A DNA stretch of 64,000 bases from CAJBVG01 sp943372995. GTDB taxonomy: Bacteria > Bacteroidota > Bacteroidia > Sphingobacteriales > Sphingobacteriaceae. The notes beneath the pieces are model-generated. The model was not told the DNA's origin, made no database searches, and worked only from the letters and a program-made list of their open reading frames with translations. Positions 43,735-52,464 of the stretch are shown piece after piece. The stretch's first letter is position 1. Each line of letters begins with the position of its first letter. Both the position numbers and the translations under genes were made by a program. The stretch spans positions 434,001-498,000 of the forward strand of contig CALSAQ010000001.1 of the NCBI GenBank assembly GCA_943372995.1. Reading direction: 5' to 3'.

Positions 43735-44928
43735 ATGGCTAATTTATCCCATCGATTAAAGTTATTTACTGAATCTCAGACGCTTATGATGGCGAAACTG
43801 AGTAGAGAATTAAAGAGTAAGGGTATAGATATTATCAATTTAACACTTGGTGAACCCGATTTTACCACACCTGAGCACATAAAAAAAGCAGCTAAAGAAG
43901 CAATCGACCAAAATTATTCTTACTACACACCAGTAGTAGGTTATTTGGACCTTAGAGAAGCGATTTGCAGGAAACTAAAGCGAGAAAATAATTTAGATTA
44001 TACTCCCGAACAAATTGTAGTTTCAACAGGAGCTAAACAGTCGATAGCTAATGCTATTTTATCGACAATTAATCCAGGCGACGAAGTACTAGTACCTACA
44101 CCATATTGGGTGTCTTACTCAGAAATGATAAAATTCGCTGAAGGTAAACCTGTATTTATCCCAGCATCAGTAGATGCTCATTTTAAAATTACAGCTGAGC
44201 AGTTAGAAGCTGCCATCACACCAAAGACAAAAATGTTCATCTTTTCATCACCATGTAACCCTACTGGTTCTGTGTACACAAAAGATGAGTTAGCTTCATT
44301 TGTTGAGGTATTGAATAAATACCCTGATATTTGGATTATTTCAGATGAGATCTACGAACACATCAATTATTTATCAGCACACGAGAGTATCGCACAATTT
44401 GAGTCGATTAAAGAACGCACAATAGTAATTAACGGCCTTTCTAAAGCATTTGCCATGACAGGCTGGAGATTAGGGTACATGGCTTCTAATAAGGACTTGG
44501 CTAAGGCTTGTGATAAGATTCAAGGTCAATTTACCTCAGCTACAAGTTCTATCTCACAACGCGCAGCTATAGCAGCTCTCGACGGAGAATTAAAACCTAC
44601 CTTGGAAATGAAAGCAGCATACAAGAAGCGTAGAGACTTAGTATATGAATTACTGAAAGATATACCAGGTTTAAAAACGAATCTACCAGATGGTGCCTTT
44701 TATTTCTTCCCAGATATTAGTTATTTCTTTGGTAAAAAACACGAAGGTGGTACTATAGAAACTGCTGAAGACCTATGTATGTACTTATTACACGATGGAC
44801 ACGTTTCATTGGTTACTGGTGCTGCATTTGGTAGTCCGAATAACATTCGTTTCTCTTATGCCAGCTCTGAAGAGATTTTAAGAGAAGGAATGAAGAGAAT
44901 TAAAGAATCATTAGCAAAATTAAAATAG
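43735..44928 (+). CDS. class I/II aminotransferase (aspartate aminotransferase type)
   Basis: 397 residues, fold type I. The PLP-lysine is in SKAFAMTGWRLGY (K near 239) and the phosphate site is GAKQSIANAI. N in SPCNPTG and R in RFSYASS (near 379) complete the active site. The sequence is of the AspC/AspAT Ib group that makes aspartate from oxaloacetate and glutamate; some members act on prephenate or kynurenine. It stands 4 nt before the heptose kinase gene, apparently in one transcript by position only. Confidence 0.9.
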   Translation: MANLSHRLKLFTESQTLMMAKLSRELKSKGIDIINLTLGEPDFTTPEHIKKAAKEAIDQNYSYYTPVVGYLDLREAICRKLKRENNLDYTPEQIVVSTGAKQSIANAILSTINPGDEVLVPTPYWVSYSEMIKFAEGKPVFIPASVDAHFKITAEQLEAAITPKTKMFIFSSPCNPTGSVYTKDELASFVEVLNKYPDIWIISDEIYEHINYLSAHESIAQFESIKERTIVINGLSKAFAMTGWRLGYMASNKDLAKACDKIQGQFTSATSSISQRAAIAALDGELKPTLEMKAAYKKRRDLVYELLKDIPGLKTNLPDGAFYFFPDISYFFGKKHEGGTIETAEDLCMYLLHDGHVSLVTGAAFGSPNNIRFSYASSEEILREGMKRIKESLAKLK

Positions 44929-44932
44929 AACC

Positions 44933-45928
44933 ATGTCGGAGTACTTACAATCTGTATTCAATTCTTTCAATGATCAACGAGTGTTGATTATTGGCGATGT
45001 GATGATTGATTCTTACCTATGGGGAAAAGTAGATCGAATTTCTCCTGAAGCTCCAGTACCTATTTTAAACATTACTAAGAGAGAAGATCGTTTAGGTGGT
45101 GCAGCTAATGTTGCACTCAATGTTAAGTCACTTGGGGCTACTCCTATTTTATGTGCAGTGGTTGGGAAAGATCAACATCAACCATTATTTAAAAGTTTAC
45201 TTAAAGAAGCTGGATTAAGTGATATCGGCATTATAGAATCGGAACATAGAAAAACGAGTGTTAAAACCAGATTACTAGGTCATCATCAGCATTTATTTAG
45301 AATCGACGATGAAGATGATTCTTTGTTATCGCCTGCATTAAATGAAGAATTAATTCAAAAAATTATAGAAATACTACACCAAGAAAAAATTTCTGTAATA
45401 ATTTTTGAAGATTACGATAAAGGGGTCATTCAACAAACACTAATAGATGCTACTGTAAAAGAAGCTCAACAACTTAAAATTCCTGTGGTAGTTGACCCAA
45501 AAAAAAGAAACTTCTTGAATTATAAAAACGTTCAACTTTTTAAACCAAATATTAAAGAGTTAAAAGAAGGATTAAAAATTGATTTCGACCATTACCATCA
45601 TCCTAGCTTAATTAATGCTGCACAGAAATTAAAGGAAAACTTACAAGCTGATATGGTAATGATTACCTTATCAGAACAAGGCATACTCATGCTAGATGAT
45701 CAAGAGGCACTCATTAACCCAGCACATATTCGTAGTATTTCTGATGTTTCTGGAGCAGGTGATACTGTAATTAGTGTGGCAGCACTTGGGTTAGCAGCGG
45801 GTATGTCGCCAAAAGAATTTTCAGAGCTCGCTAATTTAGCGGGAGGATTGGTTTGTGAGAAAGTTGGTGTCGTTCCAATCGACAAAAACGAATTATTAAA
45901 TGAAGCCATTCTACTCGAAAATCATTAG
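44933..45928 (+). CDS. D-glycero-beta-D-manno-heptose-7-phosphate kinase
   Basis: 331 residues, a PfkB/ribokinase-fold kinase. It has the RfaE/HldE domain-I start (FNDQRVLIIGDVMIDSYLWGKVDRISPEAPVPI is the region; key residues D, W, R, P), GGAANVALN, NVVDPKK-like VVVDPKKRNF and the catalytic SGAGDT loop with Asp. It phosphorylates heptose 7-phosphate at O-1 for ADP-heptose. The cytidylyltransferase-like adenylyltransferase domain of bifunctional HldE is absent, so a separate HldC-type gene is needed elsewhere. It overlaps the next gene by 29 nt. Confidence 0.9.
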   Translation: MSEYLQSVFNSFNDQRVLIIGDVMIDSYLWGKVDRISPEAPVPILNITKREDRLGGAANVALNVKSLGATPILCAVVGKDQHQPLFKSLLKEAGLSDIGIIESEHRKTSVKTRLLGHHQHLFRIDDEDDSLLSPALNEELIQKIIEILHQEKISVIIFEDYDKGVIQQTLIDATVKEAQQLKIPVVVDPKKRNFLNYKNVQLFKPNIKELKEGLKIDFDHYHHPSLINAAQKLKENLQADMVMITLSEQGILMLDDQEALINPAHIRSISDVSGAGDTVISVAALGLAAGMSPKEFSELANLAGGLVCEKVGVVPIDKNELLNEAILLENH

Positions 45929-47138
45929 AATTTTTGCTACTGTACTTTTTCTGATTTGTGTAAAACTTTCCTTTGCACAAACCATTACAGAAGTGCGTTT
46001 CTTAGGCTTAACACGAACAAAATACTCTTACCTAAGAGATCATATTGTAAAAACTAAAAGCGGGCAACAACTCGACTCTGTAAATCTCAAACGCGACGCA
46101 CAAGAAATATATAACCTACGTCATTTCTCAAGCGTTAGCTATAAAGTAGTTCCAACACTCGACAGCAATTTTGTAGAAGTACAATTTATAGTAGAAGAAA
46201 CCTTCTCATTATTTCCCGTGCTAGACTTAGGTATTACCAAAGATTTTTTTAAAATACAAGCAGGTGCTGTAGATTTCAATAGTTTCGGTAGATCAGGAAA
46301 TACGAGTTTATATGTGAGGCGATTAGGACGAATGACATATCTATTCAATGGCGATTATCCCTATTTATTGAAAGGGAAAAACGGTATTGCCGCTGATATT
46401 AATAAAGTAGGAACTTATGAACCCATTTATAATAACGAAAAGAAAACTGAATTCAGCTACGATCTATATACTTTCTTGGTAATGCATCGTTACGACTTTA
46501 ATTCACATGCCTTTACTAAAATTGGGTTTGGTTATCAATATGAAACCTATAGACCACATATCTATGCCGGACTTCCATCAGAATACATATTAAAAAATAC
46601 TGCAGAGCGATTGGTCTTTCGTTTAAATTATAGATACACAAAAATCAATTTGAATAGAATTAATCAGAATGGATATTTTTTCGATTTAAGTTATAACGGC
46701 ATACTTTCTACTGTGAAAAATACCCTCTTACAAGGTGATTCCAAGAAACTCCTCACTGATATTAGGTATTACACCAATTTATTTACCACTACAAACATTG
46801 CTGTTAGAATGCGAGCTGGTATAGGACAATCAGCACTGTTCGATCAGTTTGTATTAGACGACAATACTAATATGAGAGGTATTGGATTTAAAAGAATAAG
46901 AAAGAACAATGAATTTGTAATCAATTTTGAGGTCCGACAAACGGTGTATAAACATCGACAAGGGATAATACAATTAGTAGCATTTAATGATTATAACCCG
47001 GATTATAATTTTATTGGAGGAGGTGTACGTACTTACCTAGAGCAGATACACGGGGTTGTACTACGATTCGATTATGGAATGAACAGCAGTAATTTGCAGC
47101 AAGGTGGCGTTGTTGCAGGTATCCATCAGTATTTTTAG
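45900..47138 (+). CDS. single-POTRA BamA/TamA-like outer-membrane protein
   Basis: 412 residues. Signal peptide about 1-26 (KLSFAQ), one POTRA domain (about 27-105: ITEVRFLGLTRTKYSYLRDHI; AQEIYNLRHFSSVSYKV), and an Omp85-type barrel (about 120-412) ending in an aromatic residue (HQYF), the usual barrel signal. Members with one or few POTRA domains function in membrane-protein insertion or as protein/lipid exporters. The start lies within the 3' end of the heptose kinase gene, hinting at a link with outer-membrane biogenesis. Confidence 0.82.
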   Translation: MKPFYSKIIRIFATVLFLICVKLSFAQTITEVRFLGLTRTKYSYLRDHIVKTKSGQQLDSVNLKRDAQEIYNLRHFSSVSYKVVPTLDSNFVEVQFIVEETFSLFPVLDLGITKDFFKIQAGAVDFNSFGRSGNTSLYVRRLGRMTYLFNGDYPYLLKGKNGIAADINKVGTYEPIYNNEKKTEFSYDLYTFLVMHRYDFNSHAFTKIGFGYQYETYRPHIYAGLPSEYILKNTAERLVFRLNYRYTKINLNRINQNGYFFDLSYNGILSTVKNTLLQGDSKKLLTDIRYYTNLFTTTNIAVRMRAGIGQSALFDQFVLDDNTNMRGIGFKRIRKNNEFVINFEVRQTVYKHRQGIIQLVAFNDYNPDYNFIGGGVRTYLEQIHGVVLRFDYGMNSSNLQQGGVVAGIHQYF

Positions 47139-47150
47139 TAAAAAAGGAGA

Positions 47151-47828
47151 TTACATAAATAATTTCTCTACCCTATCACCTATACTTATTTCTTTCATTT
47201 CTGCTTCTAGTTCATTGAACTTATCTTTTTGAATAGTTTTTATACCTTCTCCTTTTGTCAATAAATGAATTTCGTCGCAAGTATCGTTAAGAGTAGAAAA
47301 AATATGTGAAGAAAGTAAAACTATTTTATTGAGTTCTTTAAGCTTACGAATGATTTCTGTTAGAATAATATTACTCTGAATATCTACTCCATTAAAGGGT
47401 TCATCTAAAATGAAATATTTATTCTCTTGCAAAAGTATGGCGGTGAGTGCTAATTTTTTCTTCATACCTGTTGAAAAAGTACAAGCATATTGATTTAATG
47501 GTAAGTCGAAAATGTTTTTTGATTGAATGTCAATATTATTAATATTTCTAGCGGTACAAAGTAATCGGATATATTCTTCTCCAGTTATTTTAGAAAAGAA
47601 AAATGGTTCTGTTAATAAAAGTCCAAGATGATTTTTCAATGGGGAATATGAAGAAAATATTTCTCCTTCATACTCTTCGAGACCAGCAATACATCTAAAC
47701 AAAGTAGTTTTGCCTGCCCCATTCTCTCCTACTATACCATATACTTTTCCCTCATGTAACTCTAGATTGATATTTTTTAATACCACATTATTACCAAAGC
47801 TCTTATTGAGTTCATTTACTTTTATCAT
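47151..47828 (-). CDS. ABC transporter ATP-binding protein
   Basis: 225 residues. Walker A GENGAGKTT near 34-42, Q-loop region, signature FSTGMKKKLALTAIL (a variant of LSGGQ), Walker B YFILDEPFNGVD and H-loop LSSHIFS. The NatA/CcmA type that drives a small ABC-2 exporter. Its ATG overlaps the end of the membrane partner (ATGA, 47825-47828). The cargo is unknown. Confidence 0.9.
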   Translation of the reverse strand: MIKVNELNKSFGNNVVLKNINLELHEGKVYGIVGENGAGKTTLFRCIAGLEEYEGEIFSSYSPLKNHLGLLLTEPFFFSKITGEEYIRLLCTARNINNIDIQSKNIFDLPLNQYACTFSTGMKKKLALTAILLQENKYFILDEPFNGVDIQSNIILTEIIRKLKELNKIVLLSSHIFSTLNDTCDEIHLLTKGEGIKTIQKDKFNELEAEMKEISIGDRVEKLFM

Positions 47829-48760
47829 TTCAAATAGAAATTTAATTTACGGATAGATTTAAAATAAAAATATGGACCTATGAGCAGCAGAAGCCAAGGT
47901 AAATAAAGACAAATTGCAAGAAGTACACCCTCGGGTAAATTCATTTCTTTCGGATATACTGAATATTTTGCTAGTATAATTATCGTTAACAATACTATCC
48001 CCAAGGGTAACGAGAGTAATATTATTTGCCATTCAGATTTAAAAGAAATCAATAGTAATATCACAATAGGTAATGCTAATAATAAGGAGTATAATCCTGC
48101 TACGCTTATCTTTTTAGCTAAAAAACGAGCTGGATTACTTGCGTACGACCATACATAATACTCATGCTCTGGCTTAAGGTAATAGCTTAATGAAATTAAA
48201 TATACCAAAAGCAATGAAAACAAACCTAGGTTGAAATTCTGAACCGATAAAGCAATTATTGTGATGAGATATATGATAGGAAAAATATAAAATATATTTC
48301 TAAACCCAACGATAAACTCAAAAGGGTATTTATAAAATGGTGTAGGAATAGTATAAATAATGGATGATTTCAGTGAAGAGTTCGAAGCTAGAACACTTCC
48401 TAACACCAACAGGATAGCCTCTTTATAGGCATGATGGTAGGCTAACACTATAGAAAAAGGTATACTCAAGAGTACATTTTCAATTATTCTTATTTGCTTT
48501 GATATCTTTTCAGTAAATGTGATGGTTAAAAAATCTAATCTGTTGCTTTCTGAAACTCTAAAAGCTAAAAACCAAGCCACTAACATCATGATGTATTTAG
48601 CAAAATCCGTTTTCAAAAACATAAACTCAGAAAGTACTATAAACACAAAAGGAAATAATATATACCCCAGCAAAGGATTCAATCCTAAATCACGTAACTT
48701 CCTATTCGACATTATGTATTGAAGAATGAAATATTGTTTGATGGATGGGTTTAATATCAT
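47825..48760 (-). CDS. ABC-2-type membrane protein of the exporter
   Basis: 311 residues with about eight membrane helices spread along the length and a positively charged start. No family motif beyond ABC-2-like features. It precedes the ATPase by a 4-nt overlap, which is good evidence of a two-gene exporter. It could carry a lipid, peptide or drug. The gene just upstream (48780) reads the same way across a 19-nt gap. Confidence 0.8.
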   Translation of the reverse strand: MILNPSIKQYFILQYIMSNRKLRDLGLNPLLGYILFPFVFIVLSEFMFLKTDFAKYIMMLVAWFLAFRVSESNRLDFLTITFTEKISKQIRIIENVLLSIPFSIVLAYHHAYKEAILLVLGSVLASNSSLKSSIIYTIPTPFYKYPFEFIVGFRNIFYIFPIIYLITIIALSVQNFNLGLFSLLLVYLISLSYYLKPEHEYYVWSYASNPARFLAKKISVAGLYSLLLALPIVILLLISFKSEWQIILLSLPLGIVLLTIIILAKYSVYPKEMNLPEGVLLAICLYLPWLLLLIGPYFYFKSIRKLNFYLK

Positions 48761-48779
48761 AAGGGTTGTTACGCTAAAA

Positions 48780-49313
48780 TTAATATTTCTTATCTAAAAA
48801 CCCTTTAGCTATTTCTGAAACAATGTTGTGATTGTCACTCCAAGCTAGATAAACCTCATTAGCCCATTTTCTTACCATAGCAATACTTTCTTGCTCGGTA
48901 TGTACAGTTAACATATCCTTTGTGGTTATACTTCCTCTCTCATTGGGCAATGGAATACTTAGGTACTCATTAGGTCTGTTTAGTTTATATTCATTCAAGT
49001 AATCACTTAATTTTGGAGACTTTTTATAGTCCCAACTTACATTCTTATCTAGTATTAAGTTTAATCTGGTCAGATGAAAATGATTGCTCCAACGTCCATG
49101 AATTTCTGGATGCTGTAATGCATGTGCATCTACACTCAAAAACCTTGAAATATGATGTTCTTGCTTGTTAAAGTCTAAATGATTTAGTCCAGAATTGTAA
49201 TTCTCCATACAATCGAAAATACCTCTTTCAAAATCAGCCCCACAACATTGACACCTGCCTTGGTTTAAAAGTATTATCCCATTTTTTTCCGCCTGTCCAA
49301 TAAAATCTTGCAT
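48780..49313 (-). CDS. DUF5946-like protein, third gene of the hip module
   Basis: 177 residues, soluble. Two cysteine motifs: RCQCCGADFERG (CxCC near 20-24) and a HALQHPEIHGRWSNHFHLTRLNL block rich in His, the marks of the DUF5946 family, whose function is not known to me. It starts 13 nt after hipA and runs in the same direction, so it is part of the hipBA transcript. Possible roles: a zinc-binding modulator of HipA, or an unrelated passenger. Confidence 0.75.
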   Translation of the reverse strand: MQDFIGQAEKNGIILLNQGRCQCCGADFERGIFDCMENYNSGLNHLDFNKQEHHISRFLSVDAHALQHPEIHGRWSNHFHLTRLNLILDKNVSWDYKKSPKLSDYLNEYKLNRPNEYLSIPLPNERGSITTKDMLTVHTEQESIAMVRKWANEVYLAWSDNHNIVSEIAKGFLDKKY

Positions 49314-49326
49314 CGTTTTTTTGAAT

Positions 49327-50628
49327 TTATATGTTAACGAATGTATGTTGTATCTCCTCTCTCAATTTCTTAGCTACACCAACTTCCTTTGCATACTTAT
49401 CCCATTGATCAACTTGTTCTTTAACCTCAGCTATTATTTCTAAGCCCTTCTTTGTTTTAATTGAAGGTTCTACCGCAAGTAAATCTTCCTTCGTAATCGA
49501 GCTCCGTTTGTTATTTATACTCAGAGCATGTTGGCTCACCCATTGGTGACCAGGTTGGTAAGCATGACAAATATCGTATGCAGGAGCGAGCTCCCATTGA
49601 CCACCTTGTTTCAATCTAAAAGCAAAGTTCTTCGTATGGTCGTCGCAATTCCTCGCTAATACATTAAACACCATTCTTCTAAACAATTGCTCATTCGCTT
49701 GGTAATCTAATTTCAATTCTCTCAATGTTTGAAACAATTGTTCGTAACTAAAACTATTCACCAAATTAAAATCAAAATGTTTCATCGCACAAAAAGTCTG
49801 TATATGGTGCTTAACCTCTCCTCCTTCTCTATCGAATCTTTTTGTCATGAAGTGAGCTCTATTGTTTTCTTCTAACAACAAAGAAGACATCATCTCGATA
49901 CCACATGCAATTGCCATGTTGTAGTAGGCCATCTCTACTCTTCCATAACCTTTGGTGCTACCTAATTGCACATCACTTACTCCATCTAATTTTATCAACC
50001 AATGCTCAAATCCTTGAGGGGCTTTCGTTTGGCCAGATTTTACTTCTCCTGTTTTTTCATTATAGGCTATCACTGCTTTCGGACGAGCACCACCTGCAGA
50101 TGTTCCTATTTTTAATATTTCCAACACCCCCTTCTCTTCGTCGTGTTGTAAATTTGTAGCAAATGCTTCTCGTTTAGATAAAATGCTTTTAGCCACATTT
50201 ACTAAACTATCCATCTCTATGGTAAAGGTTCTTTTGTTTTCTTTTATCGATGCTGGTTCAAATTCTAATGCTCCCATTCCCCTCGTACCAATAAAACACA
50301 ACATCTCTATAGGGTTCATGCTATCTTGCGGACGACCTTGTTGAGCCAACCACATATTGATTAATTGATTACCATATTTATCGGGCAACGAATCGGCAAT
50401 CAATCCTGGTAAACCTTTAAACGTATCATATTCTATATTTCTATTCCTCCTAAGTTCGGGGAAAGAAAATATTCTTTTATTCGAATCCACAGGCATTTTC
50501 AATGGAGCCAAATCCCAATTTAATCGCTTAAATGCAGGCGCATATTCGAAACTTCCTAAACCCGAATTCTCATCCCATGCTATCGCACCAACTAATACAC
50601 CCCAAATTTTAACATCTGCTACTTCCAT
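49327..50628 (-). CDS. hipA: HipA-family serine/threonine kinase toxin
   Basis: 433 residues, full length. HipA toxins phosphorylate a translation factor or aminoacyl-tRNA synthetase (GltX in E. coli) and cause growth arrest. The N-terminal domain (GVLVGAIAWDENSGLGSFEYAPAF), the glycine-rich ATP loop GTSAGGARPK (near 192-201), the catalytic NCDDHTKNFAF (D near 329) and the DICHAY segment that carries the metal-binding D are all present. It lies 3 nt after hipB and before DUF5946. Serine target residues for self-inactivation cannot be fixed by eye. Confidence 0.92.
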   Translation of the reverse strand: MEVADVKIWGVLVGAIAWDENSGLGSFEYAPAFKRLNWDLAPLKMPVDSNKRIFSFPELRRNRNIEYDTFKGLPGLIADSLPDKYGNQLINMWLAQQGRPQDSMNPIEMLCFIGTRGMGALEFEPASIKENKRTFTIEMDSLVNVAKSILSKREAFATNLQHDEEKGVLEILKIGTSAGGARPKAVIAYNEKTGEVKSGQTKAPQGFEHWLIKLDGVSDVQLGSTKGYGRVEMAYYNMAIACGIEMMSSLLLEENNRAHFMTKRFDREGGEVKHHIQTFCAMKHFDFNLVNSFSYEQLFQTLRELKLDYQANEQLFRRMVFNVLARNCDDHTKNFAFRLKQGGQWELAPAYDICHAYQPGHQWVSQHALSINNKRSSITKEDLLAVEPSIKTKKGLEIIAEVKEQVDQWDKYAKEVGVAKKLREEIQHTFVNI

Positions 50629-50631
50629 AAT

Positions 50632-50952
50632 TTATTTTTTTTCACGAGCTCTTTTTCTGTAAGACCTTTGCATTTCTGCTAATAATAAAGGGCTAATCGT
50701 TTCTTCTACATTAAATGCACTCATTACTTGCAATTGATCTAATACCCTCAATACTTGTATTAATGTGGCAAGTGTAACTGTTTCACCCTTCTCTAATAAA
50801 GAAAGCGTGGATCTACTAATACCCGCCGATTTCGACAAAGACTCTTGAGTTTTGTTTTGCTCTATACGATGATGCTTGATGAATTTACCTATATGTGCTA
50901 ATAAGGCTTTATCATGCATTGAGTTCCAATTTATGTATGAATTATCATTCAT
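50632..50952 (-). CDS. hipB: HipB-family antitoxin, HTH repressor
   Basis: 106 residues with an XRE-type helix-turn-helix in residues about 20-75 (IGKFIKHHRIEQNKTQESLSKSAGISRSTLSLLEKGE). HipB binds HipA and represses the operon. The C-terminal tail (SYRKRAREKK) is basic. The promoter region upstream is extremely AT-rich, with a perfect -7 box. The order antitoxin-toxin-accessory is that of a regulated toxin-antitoxin operon. Confidence 0.9.
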   Translation of the reverse strand: MNDNSYINWNSMHDKALLAHIGKFIKHHRIEQNKTQESLSKSAGISRSTLSLLEKGETVTLATLIQVLRVLDQLQVMSAFNVEETISPLLLAEMQRSYRKRAREKK

Positions 50953-50990
50953 TATGTTATAAAATTATATATATAGACTGATTTATCATA

Positions 50991-50998
50991 CAAATATA
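50991..50998 (-). promoter_or_regulatory. TAnnTTTG -7 box of hipB
   Basis: Complement TATATTTG, perfect match; leader of about 35 nt before ATG 50952. The flanking DNA is nearly all A/T, so a chance match is more likely here than elsewhere. Confidence 0.4.
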
Positions 50999-51036
50999 TA
51001 TAATATAATTGAAAATATAAAGAAATCTGAATAACA

Positions 51037-51053
51037 TTTCCTTTTAAAGGATA
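51037..51053. promoter_or_regulatory. TATCC-N7-GGAAA element upstream of hipB
   Basis: Read on the minus strand, TATCC, seven bases and GGAAA form an imperfect dyad. E. coli HipB operators are TATCC-N8-GGATA. The spacing differs by one and the site is about 40 nt further upstream than the -7 box, so the resemblance may be accidental. Confidence 0.2.
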
Positions 51054-51132
51054 CAAAAAAGCTATATTTTCGCCTCCAGAAGAGAAGAGATTAATTTTAT
51101 ATAATACGAAAAGCACCTTTGAAAAAACTTAA

Positions 51133-51501
51133 ATGGAATTACAATTTGAAATAGAAGAAAAAAATAAAATAGCCATTGCTAGAATAACAACAGATGGAAT
51201 AATACTTAACGATGCACAAGATGCATTAGATATCTTAGCGAACTGTGGTTATAGTGGAGCATCTAAAATAATTATTAGGGAAGAGCAAATGAACCCAGCT
51301 TTTTTCGACCTAAGCACTAAAATAGCTGGAGAAGTATTGCAAAAATTTTCGAACTACCGCAGCCAATTAGCGATTGTCGGTAACTTCAATAAATACGAAA
51401 GTAATAGTCTAAAAGACTTTATCTACGAAAGCAATAAATCGGGAAGAATATTTTTTGTAGCAACTGAGGATGAAGCGAAAGAAGTGTTAATGAAACACTA
51501 A
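51133..51501 (+). CDS. DUF4180 protein
   Basis: 122 residues, soluble, alternating alpha/beta (about 5-118) with the family pattern KIIIREEQMNPAFFDLSTKIAGEVLQKF and RSQLAIVGNF. DUF4180 has no assigned function that I can name. It is divergent from hipB across a 180-nt AT-rich region and has a TATTTTCG box at 51065-51072, so its leader is about 55 nt. Whether it belongs to the hip module is unknown. Confidence 0.85.
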   Translation: MELQFEIEEKNKIAIARITTDGIILNDAQDALDILANCGYSGASKIIIREEQMNPAFFDLSTKIAGEVLQKFSNYRSQLAIVGNFNKYESNSLKDFIYESNKSGRIFFVATEDEAKEVLMKH

Positions 51502-51523
51502 TAATCTTGGCATCAAAGTGGCT

Positions 51524-52390
51524 TTACAAATCGTTAAATGGGATGAGCTTATATTCGGGGCTACACTCAAATAAATGCTTCAGAATTTCTACATGTCCTC
51601 GTCCGAAAAGTACTAAAATCCTATCGTTGGGAGAAGTCGTGATTTGTTGAATTTTTCTGTAGATTCTTAAGTTTCTGTTGTACCAATGAAGAGAGAGTGC
51701 ATCAGCACCACGAGTATCTCCTAACTTAAAATCTCCCACTAAATATGCTCCATATCCTCTGTTCAAAGGCTTATCAGAGTTAGAATATTTAAAATAGTCG
51801 AGTAAGCTCATCGACAATACGAGCTTATCCATCGCTTTATAATATTCGGAATATAATTTAGTAAGAGTATCGTTACTAGCGAAATCCCAATCGGCATAAA
51901 TAGTATCGAGAACAGGTCTGAAACTTAGTGAATCTTTACCATCATAAAGTTCTAGCAAAATAGGCTGGTCGTTAACACCATATATGGTATCGAGTTTAAA
52001 CTTATCCATAATGCGGAAACCTATTTGTTCTATCTCATCTTTTCCTAAAGCTCTCTCTCCCCTTTTCCAGCTTTCGTAACGACGCATTAGATAACCTGTA
52101 TTCGCTCCGCCTTCTATAGCTATTTTTGTTGGCTTAAATTTATAGATGTATTGAAGTAACTCCTCCAATTCTTTTTGTTTTTGTGGAGATAAAATATCAA
52201 TCTGATCTTTCTTATCAATTTTATGTGCATCGAAATTATAATATGCAAAATGAAATGATCCCACTAAAAAAATAGTAGGCCTTTTTCTATCTCCATTAAA
52301 AATATTTTCTGGGTCTGGATTAGGCTTCTGAGCAAAAGCACCCCAAGAGAACAAAATAAGTACTAAAAATGCTAAACTATTTTTTATCAT
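51524..52390 (-). CDS. exported DUF5694/TraB-like protein
   Basis: 288 residues. Signal peptide 1-20 (ending GAFAQ). The mature protein has GSFHF near 43-47, IAIEGGAN near 90-97, a Lys/Arg-rich middle and VLFGRGHVEIL near 264, the conserved G-x-H, E and GxGH elements of the TraB/ChaN/erythromycin-esterase-like superfamily. The enzymatic role is unknown; several relatives bind metal. A heptamer array lies beyond its start, between it and the MacB-like permease gene. Confidence 0.78.
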   Translation of the reverse strand: MIKNSLAFLVLILFSWGAFAQKPNPDPENIFNGDRKRPTIFLVGSFHFAYYNFDAHKIDKKDQIDILSPQKQKELEELLQYIYKFKPTKIAIEGGANTGYLMRRYESWKRGERALGKDEIEQIGFRIMDKFKLDTIYGVNDQPILLELYDGKDSLSFRPVLDTIYADWDFASNDTLTKLYSEYYKAMDKLVLSMSLLDYFKYSNSDKPLNRGYGAYLVGDFKLGDTRGADALSLHWYNRNLRIYRKIQQITTSPNDRILVLFGRGHVEILKHLFECSPEYKLIPFNDL

Positions 52391-52408
52391 ACATTAATAA
52401 TTAAACCC

Positions 52409-52464
52409 ATCTCAAATCTCATATCTCAAATCTCAAATCTCACATCTAATATCTCACATCTACT
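52409..52464. repeat. heptamer array ATCTCAA, eight units
   Basis: Units at 52409, 52416, 52423, 52430, 52437, 52444, 52451 and 52458: ATCTCAA, ATCTCAT, ATCTCAA, ATCTCAA, ATCTCAC, ATCTAAT, ATCTCAC, ATCTACT. The CTA of the last one is the stop codon of the permease gene. Single orientation. Confidence 0.9.

Noticed and set aside
49327..52390. Genomic or defence island around hipBA
   Set aside because: No integrase, tRNA junction, composition change or other defence gene beyond the toxin-antitoxin module.
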